Below, in pieces: positions 17,076 to 25,282 of a stretch of DNA of 64,000 nucleotides. Source of the stretch: Levilactobacillus tujiorum (GTDB taxonomy: Bacteria; Bacillota; Bacilli; Lactobacillales; Lactobacillaceae); assembly GCF_012641185.1 (NCBI RefSeq), contig NZ_JAAXLK010000005.1:62001-126000 (forward strand), in the 5' to 3' direction. The stretch's first letter is position 1, and every line of letters starts with the position of its first letter. A program made the position numbers and the translations under genes. The notes below the pieces were generated by a model. It did no database searches. It worked only from the letters and a program-made list of their open reading frames with translations, and was not told the origin of the DNA.

Positions 17076-18122
17076 ATGGCTTTTAAAAGAATGTTTGATG
17101 CAGTAGAGTTTCACGAAGGTGAACCGATGCGGGTTATCACGAGTGGCGTTCCTTCTATTCCAGGTAATTCAGTTTATGAGATGGAAGAATGGCTGTCTAA
17201 AAATGATGATCAGGTTCGGAAACTAATGTTGCGCGAGCCCCGGGGAATCCCGGCAACGTGCGCTAATTTAATCGTACCAGCGAAGGATCCACGAGCAGTA
17301 GCGGGTTATATTATTATGGAACAAACGGAGTACCCGATGATGAGTGGGGGCAATACGATTGCGGTAGCCACAGCCTTGCTAGAAACAGGGTTGGTGCCAA
17401 TGACCGAGCCAGTCAGTGAATTTAACTTGGAAGCTCCCGCTGGTCTAATTCATATTAAGGCCGATTGTGATCACGGGAAAGTGACCAATGTGACCTTTAA
17501 GAATGTCCCAGCTTTTCCGGTCTATTTGGATAAGGAAATTGAGGTTCCACATTTGGGCAAGGTGACTGTCGATATTGCTTGGGGTGGCATGTTCTACACG
17601 TGTATCGATGCGACGCAGTTTGGGTTACATTTAACGCCCGAAAATGGTGGTGAAATTGCTAAGATTTCATCGCTAGTCACCACAGCTGCTAAGGAACAAT
17701 TGCCAGTTGCTCACCCTGATTATCCCGGAGTTGGAATTACCTTGTCGATGATGCATGAACCATCCGATGATCCCGACGTTTATATGAAGTCGGCAAACTG
17801 GTATCCATCCGGCAAAGTTGATTTTGATAAGCCAGAAACCTGGAAAGGCGCCTTAGATCGTGGAGTCTGTGGTACTGGGACATGTGCCCTAATGGCGATT
17901 GAGCATGCGAAGGGTCGGCTGAAATTAAATGAACCCTTTGTTAATGAAGGATTGCTGGGAATTCGATTTGAAGGTCGGGCAATTGAGGATACGGAGCTTC
18001 ATGGACAAAAGGCGATTGTACCAACAATCTCAGGCCACGGCTGGATCTATGGTTACAGCAAGTGGGTCTTAGACGAAGATGATCCCTTTACTGAAGGCTT
18101 TAAGATCGGTGACATTTGGTAG
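17076..18122 (+). CDS. Proline racemase / hydroxyproline epimerase family protein with Ser in place of one catalytic Cys
   Basis: Protein of 348 residues of the PLP-independent proline racemase superfamily, which includes proline racemase, 4-hydroxyproline 2-epimerase and trans-3-hydroxyproline dehydratase. The C-terminal catalytic motif is intact (DRGVCGTGTC, Cys265). The N-terminal motif, normally MCGHG, reads MSGGN, so Ser90 replaces the catalytic Cys and the following His is also missing. Family members with a non-Cys residue at one site often act as dehydratases or epimerases of hydroxyprolines, so a simple proline racemase is unlikely. The ATG at 17076 fits the AAGGA site better than the ATG at 17067. 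It lies in a LysR-linked cluster with a dehydrogenase and a truncated transporter. Confidence 0.85.
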   Translation: MAFKRMFDAVEFHEGEPMRVITSGVPSIPGNSVYEMEEWLSKNDDQVRKLMLREPRGIPATCANLIVPAKDPRAVAGYIIMEQTEYPMMSGGNTIAVATALLETGLVPMTEPVSEFNLEAPAGLIHIKADCDHGKVTNVTFKNVPAFPVYLDKEIEVPHLGKVTVDIAWGGMFYTCIDATQFGLHLTPENGGEIAKISSLVTTAAKEQLPVAHPDYPGVGITLSMMHEPSDDPDVYMKSANWYPSGKVDFDKPETWKGALDRGVCGTGTCALMAIEHAKGRLKLNEPFVNEGLLGIRFEGRAIEDTELHGQKAIVPTISGHGWIYGYSKWVLDEDDPFTEGFKIGDIW

Positions 18123-18177
18123 TAATGATGGGTGGAGCAACGCAGTCTGTTAATTTCAGGTTAGGAAGTGACCGCTC

Positions 18178-18492
18178 TTGGAACTTTCAGAAATTAAACC
18201 GGCACGTAAGTGGTTGATGATTGTATTATTGGCTTTCTTTGGCCGAGCAATTGCAAACGTTCCTTACTTGCGGGAAGTGTATTATGATCAAGTTATTCAG
18301 GCGCTGCATATTACTAATACTCAGTTAGGACTACTGTCAAGTGCCGTTGGAATTGCGAGTTTGGTTGGTTACTTTTTTGGTGGCTTTTTGGCTGACCGTA
18401 TCAGTTCAAAGAAAATGATTATCGCCTCTGGTATTTGTGGTGGTGCCTTTACGTTGTGGTACATGACGTTTCCATACAGTTTTAGTCAATGA
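18178..18492 (+). pseudogene. MFS transporter, truncated after three membrane helices
   Basis: Only 104 codons remain of a major facilitator gene that normally has about 400. The N-terminus is normal. Helix 1 begins near WLMIVLLAFFGRAIA, helix 2 follows, and the conserved motif A appears as GGFLADRISSKKM. The frame ends after YMTFPYSFSQ at TGA 18490. Nineteen bases later the repeat module A starts, and nothing after the repeat resembles the missing helices. The start is TTG at 18178 with AGGAAG upstream. It probably was the transporter of the preceding dehydrogenase and racemase-family genes and was lost by a deletion or insertion event involving the repeat. Confidence 0.8.
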
Positions 18493-18510
18493 TAATTGAT
18501 AGTCACTGTG

Positions 18511-18685
18511 TAGCCGTGAGTGAGTCAATTTTGGGCTCAGCCGTGGGATTTGCCAAGTGTTCTTTCTTGGCAAATGGCGTCTTTGAGACGTGATCTGCGG
18601 CTCAAAGCGAGGCCTAAGACCGCTCTGTGGCTTAGGCCGTCCACCCACAGCGTTACAGCCCAAAATTGGCGAACGGTAAGGCGAT
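18511..18685 (+). repeat. Solo copy of structured repeat module A
   Basis: About 175 bp that starts TAGCCGTGAGTGAGTCAATT and ends GCGAACGGTAAGGCG. The outer stem is CAATTTTGGGCT (18526-18537) / AGCCCAAAATTG (18657-18668). Inside are the hairpins TTTGCCAAG / CTTGGCAAA, CGTCT / AGACG and GCCTAAG / CTTAGGC. It is the only copy in the window without the partner module B. It sits just after the broken MFS gene. Confidence 0.9.
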
Positions 18686-18726
18686 TGGGTTCAACTATGC
18701 TATCTATTTTTCAGTTTGATTAGACC

Positions 18727-18768
18727 AAAAAGCCAGTTAAGACCGTGGTGCTGGTCTTAGCTGGCTTG
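18727..18768 (-). terminator. Terminator of the zinc dehydrogenase gene
   Basis: Perfect 15-bp stem AAGCCAGTTAAGACC / GGTCTTAGCTGGCTT allowing G-U, with the T run on the minus strand. It follows the minus-strand gene that ends at 18784. Confidence 0.8.
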
Positions 18769-18783
18769 ATGATTAGCTTGAAA

Positions 18784-19824
18784 TTACTGGATAACGACCA
18801 ATGACTTGATGGCTTTACGGTCAGTCATGGCTTGGTAAGCGTCATTAATGTTAGCCAACGTGAATTGTTGGTTGAAGACCTTACCTGGGTGAATGTCACC
18901 GTCTAAGACGGCCTTCAACAGAACTTGCTTGTCGTAGGTAGTCACAGAAGCAGGGCCTCCGGCAATGATGGTGTTGGTGTAGAAGGACGTGGTCATGTCC
19001 ATCTTAGGTTCATGCGGCAGACCAACCCGGCCGACGATAGCCCCTGGACGAGCAACCTTCATGGCCGTATCGTTGGACAATTCAGTCCCGACACATTCCA
19101 AGACCGCATCGGCACCGGCATCATTAGTCAGGGCCTTAACCTTGGCAACGGCTTCGTCACCCCGTTCGGAAACGATATCTGTCGCCCCAAACTCTAAGGC
19201 TAACTTTTGCCGATCTGCGTGCCGGCTCATCGCGATAATCCGCTTGGCACCGCGCATTTGGGCGGCAATGACACCACACAGACCTACGGCACCATCGCCG
19301 ACAACCACGACCGTATCACCGGTCTTGACGTTGGCCACGCGAGCGGCGTGGTAACCCGTAGCCATGACATCTGCTAAACTCAACAATGAATTCAACATAG
19401 CATCGCTGTAATCTTCGGGTTGACCAGGGATCTTGACCAAGGCCCATTCGCCGTGTTGGAAACGAATGTACTCGGATTGTACGCCATTACTGAAATTATC
19501 CGTGTGATTTTGGCAAACGCCGTCAAAACCGGCACGGCAAGCAGCACAGTGACCGCAACCGTGAGTGAATGGGGCGATGACAAAGTCGCCAGGCTTAACC
19601 GTGGTGATGTCTGATCCAACTTCTTCAACGATTCCGATCGCTTCATGACCGGAGTTTTCTGAGTGAGCCGCCTTGTCTTCTAGACCGCGGTAAGCCCACA
19701 AGTCGGAGCCACAGACACAAGTCCGGACAACGTGGATGATCACATCGTCACTGGCTTGAATCGTGGGTTTTTGAATATCTTCAACTTCGACTTTTCCGGG
19801 TTCCATAAAAATGGTAGATTTCAT
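18784..19824 (-). CDS. Zinc-dependent alcohol dehydrogenase family protein
   Basis: Protein of 346 residues with a classical zinc dehydrogenase layout. Catalytic zinc ligands are found in RTCVCGSDLWAY and GHEAIG. The structural zinc lobe reads GCGHCAACRAGFDGVC with four cysteines. The Rossmann motif is VVVVGDGAVGLCGV. It is therefore a true zinc enzyme, unlike the oxidoreductase at 15867. The substrate is unknown; related lactobacillus proteins are annotated as alcohol, threonine or sorbitol dehydrogenases. It is monocistronic on the minus strand, with a GGAGG site before the ATG and its own terminator. Optimal codon use suggests good expression. Confidence 0.93.
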   Translation of the reverse strand: MKSTIFMEPGKVEVEDIQKPTIQASDDVIIHVVRTCVCGSDLWAYRGLEDKAAHSENSGHEAIGIVEEVGSDITTVKPGDFVIAPFTHGCGHCAACRAGFDGVCQNHTDNFSNGVQSEYIRFQHGEWALVKIPGQPEDYSDAMLNSLLSLADVMATGYHAARVANVKTGDTVVVVGDGAVGLCGVIAAQMRGAKRIIAMSRHADRQKLALEFGATDIVSERGDEAVAKVKALTNDAGADAVLECVGTELSNDTAMKVARPGAIVGRVGLPHEPKMDMTTSFYTNTIIAGGPASVTTYDKQVLLKAVLDGDIHPGKVFNQQFTLANINDAYQAMTDRKAIKSLVVIQ

Positions 19825-19897
19825 TGTTTGGCCTCCTAGGCTTTAATATTGAAATTTTAGGGGTTTACTTGATGTTTGTAAAGTTGGTGCGATGACA

Positions 19898-19941
19898 AAA
19901 TCAGCACCTGCAGTTTAGTCTAGTCCTGCGAGTGCTGATTT
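19898..19941 (-). terminator. Terminator of the XrtG operon
   Basis: Inverted repeat AAATCAGCACCTGCAG / CTGCGAGTGCTGATTT (14 of 16 pairs), with the T run on the minus strand. It lies about 50 bases after the glycosyltransferase stop. Confidence 0.8.
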
Positions 19942-19993
19942 GTCTAATACTTATGAAGTATTGTTGCTTATGCCTGGTGGGTATGACGCCGGT

Positions 19994-21310
19994 TTATTTC
20001 TTTTTACGACCGAAGTCAGACTTAAAAACGGCGAAGAGCTTTTTAAATTCGTCACCGATGGGCAAGGAATTCCAGCTAGACGAAAGGGTCATACTGTTGA
20101 GAATCCCAACTAAACGAATCCAGGCACAGATAAAGTTATAGAAGGGAAACGTTATCGCGACCCACAGTTGCTTGCGGTAAAACTTCCGTTCGTCGGGAAA
20201 GTCCTGCAGGAGTTGCAGCACACAAAGGTAGTTGAGCAGTTCCACGAGGATATAAAGTAAGTAGATGACCACGTAGGACATCCCCATCATAATCGGCGAG
20301 TACCGGAAGAAGAGCAGCACGATACTGGCGAATAACCAGATCATGCGGGGAAACAAGAAGGTGTGGTCAATCAGCAGTCGGCGGACCATGAAGTTACGGA
20401 AGAAGTCTTTGACGGTGAGGTCGTGGGCGTATTGATGAATAACCTCAACCTCACCACGTTGCCAGCGCTGGCGTTGCGTGTACAGCTTGGAGAAATTCTC
20501 GATGGGGTCGATGTAGAAAATGGCGTTGTCACATAGGCCAACTTTACGTTTTAAGCGGTCACGGATTTGAAAAGTCATGTCGGTATCTTCACCAATGGTA
20601 CTGATATCGTAAAGAAACGTGTTGAAGATGGCTTCCTTACGAAAGGCGGAAAAGGCACCGGACATCGTGAATAGCTCGTTGTTTTGCGTTTCAATGGTGC
20701 GTCCGGACAGAAAGGCCTGGGCGTACTCGAAATATTCATTGCGTTGCAGTAAGGTGCTGTGTTTAGCGAGTAGTTTGCGCTGGGTCAAGATCGTACCGGT
20801 CATTGCGGCCATTTCAAAGTCATTTTCAAATTTTAAAATCATATTCATGAGCGCGTGTTTTTCAAGGACACCATCACTATCGATATTAATAATGTACGTC
20901 CCGATCGCACTGTAGAGCGCTGTGTTCAACGCTTCAGCTTTCCCTTGATCAGTGTGAATCAGACTCAAATTGAGGTCGCTGAAGGTTTCCTGCGCATGGG
21001 TAAAGACGGTAAAACTATCGTCAGTACTGTGATTATCGGCTAAAATGACTTGGATATCGCGAATCGGGTAGGTAGAGTCGTGAATTGATTCGATACAAGC
21101 GAAGAGGGTATCCTCAGAATTATAGACGGGAACGATGATCGAAATCATGGGCATCTTGGCCGGCATCGTTAGGACCGGCCGGTGGTGGTTCCGAATCATA
21201 ATTTTGATGCTAGAAATAAACGAGGGGATAATCTCGACTAGGATGGGGATTAACGCCCAGGTGAGCCAGAATCCCATCTTAAAGAGTGTGAGGTTAAGCC
21301 AGTAACTCAT
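19994..21310 (-). CDS. XrtG-associated family 2 glycosyltransferase (TIGR03111-like)
   Basis: Membrane glycosyltransferase of 438 residues. An N-terminal membrane segment is followed by a GT2 catalytic domain: IIVPVYNSEDTLFACIESI from about residue 58, the DSD motif at 144-146, GAFSAFRKEA, the catalytic Glu-Asp at 241-242 (GEDTDM) and QRQRW at 279-283. Several membrane helices close the protein. This is the architecture of processive synthases such as those for poly-N-acetylglucosamine or hyaluronan. The gene overlaps the exosortase gene by 4 bases (ATGA), the constant partner arrangement in the XrtG systems of Firmicutes. The polysaccharide or glycan product is unknown. Confidence 0.88.
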   Translation of the reverse strand: MSYWLNLTLFKMGFWLTWALIPILVEIIPSFISSIKIMIRNHHRPVLTMPAKMPMISIIVPVYNSEDTLFACIESIHDSTYPIRDIQVILADNHSTDDSFTVFTHAQETFSDLNLSLIHTDQGKAEALNTALYSAIGTYIINIDSDGVLEKHALMNMILKFENDFEMAAMTGTILTQRKLLAKHSTLLQRNEYFEYAQAFLSGRTIETQNNELFTMSGAFSAFRKEAIFNTFLYDISTIGEDTDMTFQIRDRLKRKVGLCDNAIFYIDPIENFSKLYTQRQRWQRGEVEVIHQYAHDLTVKDFFRNFMVRRLLIDHTFLFPRMIWLFASIVLLFFRYSPIMMGMSYVVIYLLYILVELLNYLCVLQLLQDFPDERKFYRKQLWVAITFPFYNFICAWIRLVGILNSMTLSSSWNSLPIGDEFKKLFAVFKSDFGRKKK

Positions 21311-21933
21311 GATGTCTTTCCTCCCCTGAGTTTAGCTTTCCAGCGGTTAACGAACGCGTGGAAATTGTTAAATAGACTGTGTGAAATCTGCGAATAGGTG
21401 AAAACGTTGTAATAGAGAGTGATGACGAGCACGTAGAATAACATCCGACCTAGCATGGAGTGGGCCAAGAAGAAGGCAGAACCGCCGTAATAGTGACAAA
21501 TCACGATGACGAGTCCCAGCCGTAGGACGTTGGCCAGATAGATCCATAGCACGCCCAGCAGACCAAAGAAGGCCCGTTCTTTACGATTGAAAATGGGAAA
21601 GAACGCAACTAGACTAGCGAAGGCGGTTGTCTCAATGATCCCGGAACATTCATAGTCGATGCTCATCGTTAGGGGGCCGGTGGGGTTATTGATACTGACC
21701 AAGCCGTAGTGATTCATGATCGTACACATACCGGTCGTTTCCCCAATCCAGCGGACACCGTTGATGACGGCGTGGGTGAAGAACCAAACCCAGTAGGGAT
21801 CACTGAGGCCAATTAGAATGAAAAAGAGCCCAGCAGTCCCCACGATGAAGTGGAAGGCCGGCAAGTGAGCTCGATTTAAAGCCGATAAAAGGTATAACCA
21901 GACGAGGGTCCCAATGATTAAGTAGATATTCAT
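21307..21933 (-). CDS. xrtG: Exosortase family protein XrtG
   Basis: Integral membrane protein of 208 residues that should act as a cysteine transpeptidase or protease on proteins with a C-terminal sorting helix. The three conserved exosortase residues are visible: Cys96 in YECSGI, Arg138 in ANVLRLG and His158 in LAHSMLGR. Hydrophobic helices alternate with short loops through the whole length. Its start overlaps the stop of the upstream Firmicu-CTERM gene by one base (TAATG) and its end overlaps the glycosyltransferase by four. The three proteins are therefore translationally coupled. Exosortases are mostly known from Gram-negatives and archaea; the G type is the low-GC Gram-positive branch. 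Confidence 0.9.
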   Translation of the reverse strand: MNIYLIIGTLVWLYLLSALNRAHLPAFHFIVGTAGLFFILIGLSDPYWVWFFTHAVINGVRWIGETTGMCTIMNHYGLVSINNPTGPLTMSIDYECSGIIETTAFASLVAFFPIFNRKERAFFGLLGVLWIYLANVLRLGLVIVICHYYGGSAFFLAHSMLGRMLFYVLVITLYYNVFTYSQISHSLFNNFHAFVNRWKAKLRGGKTS

Positions 21934-23165
21934 TAACGGGACCGCCGCTTAAATTTAAAGCCGGATAACTTGATCGCACCCGCAATCGCGATGATGAAGC
22001 CGGCACTCGCCAAGATGATGGGACCGGTACTCCCACCGGAAGCTTCAATCGTGCCATCCCAGAGGTTGGGATTGGCTAACGTGATCGTCTGACCGCTGGT
22101 ATTAGAGATGCCGCCCAAGGATGAGAAGGGAACCGCACATTCCATGATGTAGCTGGATCCCTTGACAGTGGTGCCATCACCCATCTTTTGGTCGAGCGTG
22201 TGCCGCGCAACGTAGGCTTGACCGATCAGGTTGTTGTTGACGCCGTCTGAACTGTAAATGTTCAGGGGAACCCCCTGCTTTTGGTCTAGGTCAAGTTGAA
22301 CGGTACTGTGGTTATTAAAGCTCAGGTAGAACACCTTCCCCCCAACCTTGAGTTGGTAACCATCCGGTTGAAAGTTGGTATAGCCGCCGGATAATTTGGG
22401 ACTCATCAGGATGTAGAAATAAATATTGTTTTGATCGGTCAAGAGAGAGGCGTATTTGATGTTATCGTCATCGTTGCTAATCTTCATGGCGTGCTTGGTT
22501 TTGTCGGCCCAGTCGTCGAAATTACCGTCAATCGTGATGCCGAGGTTACCCTCTTGATTGTTATGGTTGGTCGATGTCGACAGGTCGCTACTAGAAGCGG
22601 CGGCGTCACTGGAGCTGTCAGCCGGTTCTGGCTGGGAAGTGACGTCGCTTCCGTCTAGGACGCCGGTCGCTGGATTGGTGATGACGGCTGCCGCGACGGT
22701 TTGGCTCCCTAAACTAGAATTACTGAAGTTGACGGAATCAGTGGGCGTTATGCCCAGCGCCGCGAATGACAAGTGGAGCGTCAACGTTTGAATGAGGCCA
22801 ATGGTGGTCAGTGAGCCAGTACCGACTGTGCCCAGAGTCTGCCAAGAGCCAAACGCTTGCTGAGCCGTTGCGGTGACTTGGGTGCCGTTGACTTTTAATG
22901 TAATCAGGAAAGGTTGTCCATTAATAGTGAACATATAATTGGTTAGGGGTAGTGGCTGATTCGTATTGCCGCTGTCAACGTAGAGGTTGACGCCAGTAGA
23001 ATCAGTGGTCATTCCCACATTATTCATGTTGTAATAGCCAACCTGAGTTTTGGTCACACCATCCCAGCTGGTAGCACTAGAAGATGTGGCCGCGTGTCCC
23101 ACCGTCCCTAAACTCAGGAAGAAGATGAGAGCGCTAATTAAAATAAGACTGCGGTTAATTTTCAT
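21933..23165 (-). CDS. Secreted Firmicu-CTERM protein, likely XrtG substrate
   Basis: Protein of 410 residues with a signal peptide (MKINRSLILISALIFFLSLG, cleavage likely near GHAA). The C-terminus has a short Gly/Ser stretch, a hydrophobic helix (about residues 381-402) and the basic end KFKRRSR, as in Firmicu-CTERM sorting domains. The middle includes a Ser/Asp-rich linker (about residues 175-205). After it comes a region starting ITIDGNFDDWADKTK, which looks like a carbohydrate-binding or DOMON-like beta-sandwich domain. It is the only protein in the window with this sorting signal and sits directly before xrtG, so it is the obvious substrate. Its GAGG ribosome site is eight bases before the ATG. 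Confidence 0.83.
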   Translation of the reverse strand: MKINRSLILISALIFFLSLGTVGHAATSSSATSWDGVTKTQVGYYNMNNVGMTTDSTGVNLYVDSGNTNQPLPLTNYMFTINGQPFLITLKVNGTQVTATAQQAFGSWQTLGTVGTGSLTTIGLIQTLTLHLSFAALGITPTDSVNFSNSSLGSQTVAAAVITNPATGVLDGSDVTSQPEPADSSSDAAASSSDLSTSTNHNNQEGNLGITIDGNFDDWADKTKHAMKISNDDDNIKYASLLTDQNNIYFYILMSPKLSGGYTNFQPDGYQLKVGGKVFYLSFNNHSTVQLDLDQKQGVPLNIYSSDGVNNNLIGQAYVARHTLDQKMGDGTTVKGSSYIMECAVPFSSLGGISNTSGQTITLANPNLWDGTIEASGGSTGPIILASAGFIIAIAGAIKLSGFKFKRRSR

Positions 23166-23299
23166 GTGAATTACCTCGATACCTGGGAAGCCAATAGTGA
23201 CAAAAACAAACTAGATAAGGACTCTTACCGCCAGTATAGTATAGGAACGTGCATAAAGTAAAGGCGATTAATTAGTGTGTCGCGATAGAGTTTGAATAG

Positions 23300-24901
23300 T
23301 TATTTACTTTCAAGTGGTTTCTTCGTGCTCGTGGGGTCGGAGGATGATGACTTGTCAGGGCGAGAAGCGGCCCCCATCCAACCGAACCAGTGCTTGAATT
23401 CTTGGGTGGCAGCGGTGAATCCTAGTGTCGCCAGTAGTAAGAAGACCGGTAGAAATTGGATGAGGTAACGGGTCCGGCCACCTTCAAAGCCAAGTAAGAA
23501 GAGGAATCCACCCAAGATGGCTAGGCGTAGCACTTGCAGGACTTTTCGATTGTCACGCCAGGCAAAGAGAATGAGCCCTAATCCCAGTACCCACCAGATT
23601 TGGGTCATGAAGCGAAAGTCACCTAAATTATTTCCATAAAGATAGATGAACTCTTGAATGGTTCGGCGAATGCCGGGCTTCTTGGTCGGTGGTGGATTAC
23701 CGACCAGAGCATCGTCTTGCATGGCCCACCCGAAGGAACTGTCGGCGGTGTTGTAGCGATGCTTCATGAAGAGAAACTTAAGGTAGCCGGTGGGCCCCAT
23801 TTTCTTTAAACGTTTCTTGATGGAGTTTTCGGAATAGGCGATGCGTTTCTTCTTACTCATCGTGGATACCATTACCAGGGAGTCGTGGGCGTTATAACCA
23901 CCGTGACCAGACAGTCCCATATTGATAAAGTGAACCATTGGTTTAGCCCGGAAACTATAAATTCTAATGAGCGTTTGATTTTTAACGATCTGCTGTTCAA
24001 CGTGGTAGCTGCCGGCAGTGCTGCCAACGAAGAAGATGGCGAGCAACATAATCCACCACCACTGGTGTTTGCGGGGATACAGAAGCAAGTGGATCACTTC
24101 AATAATGGCGATCGCAATCACCGGAATTAGGCTAGAGGGCTTGATGAAGTAGGCGGCTACGGCAAAGATACCGAAGAGCAGCGCCGTAATTCCTTTGAGT
24201 AATTTGGGCGCAGTGGAGTACGCGGTAACGCAATAGCAAAGTAAATAGGCCGACACAAAGGGCAACGCCCACGTATCCGTATAGGGAACCAGAATGGAAG
24301 GAAAACAGACCAGCCAGAGGGCATGGATGTACAGGCCAGTGGGCACCCGATCTTTATTAATTGCAGCGATGCTTAGTATATTTAAGACCGCTGAAAGGTC
24401 CACTAAAAACGTCGTCACAATATCAAAAAAGAGCCAGGATGTCTGGTGGAATTGTTGCGCGACCCAGTGCTGGATTAGTAAGAGATCGAGGTTATTGGGG
24501 TTCACGCTGAAATAGCCAATGTTAGCGATAGTATTGGGATTGCGAATAGCGTTGTGAACAGCACTGGTATCGAAGCCGATGGCCGGATGAATAAACGTAA
24601 TCAAGAAGGCTTGGACAAAGATAGCCAGTAAAAAACAGTAGGTGGCGGTGTGCCAGCGCTGCTCTATAAACACTCGGTGAGCCAGATGCTGGGCACCGGG
24701 GCTGATGTAGAGCGTCAGACCAATGGCAAAAGCAATGATTAAGATCACCGTGGTGACGATGGTGGTTCCGATCCCGTTAATGTGATTGTCGCCTAGAATC
24801 AGATTGGGTGATGTCAGGGCGAAGATAAAGGCTAGGGTAAATAAAAAGTAGAAGAATAGCTTGATTGAGCGGGTCGTAAAATTGTAGAGTTTTTGACGCA
24901 T
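23300..24901 (-). CDS. XrtG-associated membrane glycosyltransferase (TIGR03766-like, GT-C type)
   Basis: Polytopic membrane protein of 533 residues with about 11-13 helices. It has the layout of GT-C enzymes such as mannosyltransferases: a large loop after the first helices contains GFD (HPAIGFDTSAV), a putative catalytic Asp, followed by NPNNLDLLLIQHW. The C-terminal part reads FEGGRTRYLIQFLPVF, common in this group. A basic, Ser-rich cytoplasmic tail ends the protein. The ATG at 24901 has a GAGGGG site seven bases upstream and is preferred over an ATG 15 bases earlier. It is 134 bp from the Firmicu-CTERM gene on the same strand and probably belongs to the same operon. It likely glycosylates the sorted protein or makes a lipid-linked glycan. 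Confidence 0.82.
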   Translation of the reverse strand: MRQKLYNFTTRSIKLFFYFLFTLAFIFALTSPNLILGDNHINGIGTTIVTTVILIIAFAIGLTLYISPGAQHLAHRVFIEQRWHTATYCFLLAIFVQAFLITFIHPAIGFDTSAVHNAIRNPNTIANIGYFSVNPNNLDLLLIQHWVAQQFHQTSWLFFDIVTTFLVDLSAVLNILSIAAINKDRVPTGLYIHALWLVCFPSILVPYTDTWALPFVSAYLLCYCVTAYSTAPKLLKGITALLFGIFAVAAYFIKPSSLIPVIAIAIIEVIHLLLYPRKHQWWWIMLLAIFFVGSTAGSYHVEQQIVKNQTLIRIYSFRAKPMVHFINMGLSGHGGYNAHDSLVMVSTMSKKKRIAYSENSIKKRLKKMGPTGYLKFLFMKHRYNTADSSFGWAMQDDALVGNPPPTKKPGIRRTIQEFIYLYGNNLGDFRFMTQIWWVLGLGLILFAWRDNRKVLQVLRLAILGGFLFLLGFEGGRTRYLIQFLPVFLLLATLGFTAATQEFKHWFGWMGAASRPDKSSSSDPTSTKKPLESK

Positions 24902-25039
24902 CGCGATTCCCCTCATTAGATAAAAGATATGGTTAAAAATTGACGAATACTTGACTACATTCTACGCCCTTTGGAAAGTTAGTGACAGATATAATGGTAA
25001 AACAGCTCATTTAATGGTCGTATTAATAGTATAGTCAAA

Positions 25040-25205
25040 ATTTGAAAGCTGAGATACCTACCTTATTCCAGTAAGGGCAGGTGATCGTACTGTGGCTGCT
25101 GAGGATTTTTACCTGCTGTGGGGATGCTTCAGATTGGCGGAGTACCAGTCTTCTCGCTTGATTTTAAGCCACGAACAAGCCGTGTCTCCCAAATTGTCCA
25201 CGGGA
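25040..25205 (+). ncRNA. Possible structured RNA or leader in a divergent intergenic region
   Basis: The 380-bp gap 24902-25282 contains a stretch of GC-rich, pairing-prone sequence. GTGGCT (25092-25097) can pair with AGCCAC (25167-25172), GAGATA (25051-25056) with TGTCTC (25183-25188), GCAGGT with ACCTGC, and CTGAGG with CTTCAG. A TATAGT at 25030-25035 could be its -10 element. The size would fit a small regulatory RNA such as 6S RNA, but I do not recognise a diagnostic motif and strand is uncertain. Confidence 0.25.
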
Positions 25206-25237
25206 CTTTAAGAAACCTCATTAAATCCTTCTCAGGT

Positions 25238-25247
25238 TTGCTATAAT
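25238..25247 (+). promoter_or_regulatory. Extended -10 promoter of the DUF998-type gene
   Basis: TTTGCTATAAT contains TGC directly before TATAAT (25242-25247), an extended -10 element. No good -35 element is visible 17 bp upstream. Confidence 0.55.
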
Positions 25248-25282
25248 GGGTGGGAATGGTTTACGGAACTGTGGAGGAAGAC

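Noticed and set aside
18406-18663. Minus-strand reading frame of 85 codons
   Set aside because: It lies mostly inside repeat module A; its codons reflect hairpin arms and it has no ribosome site.
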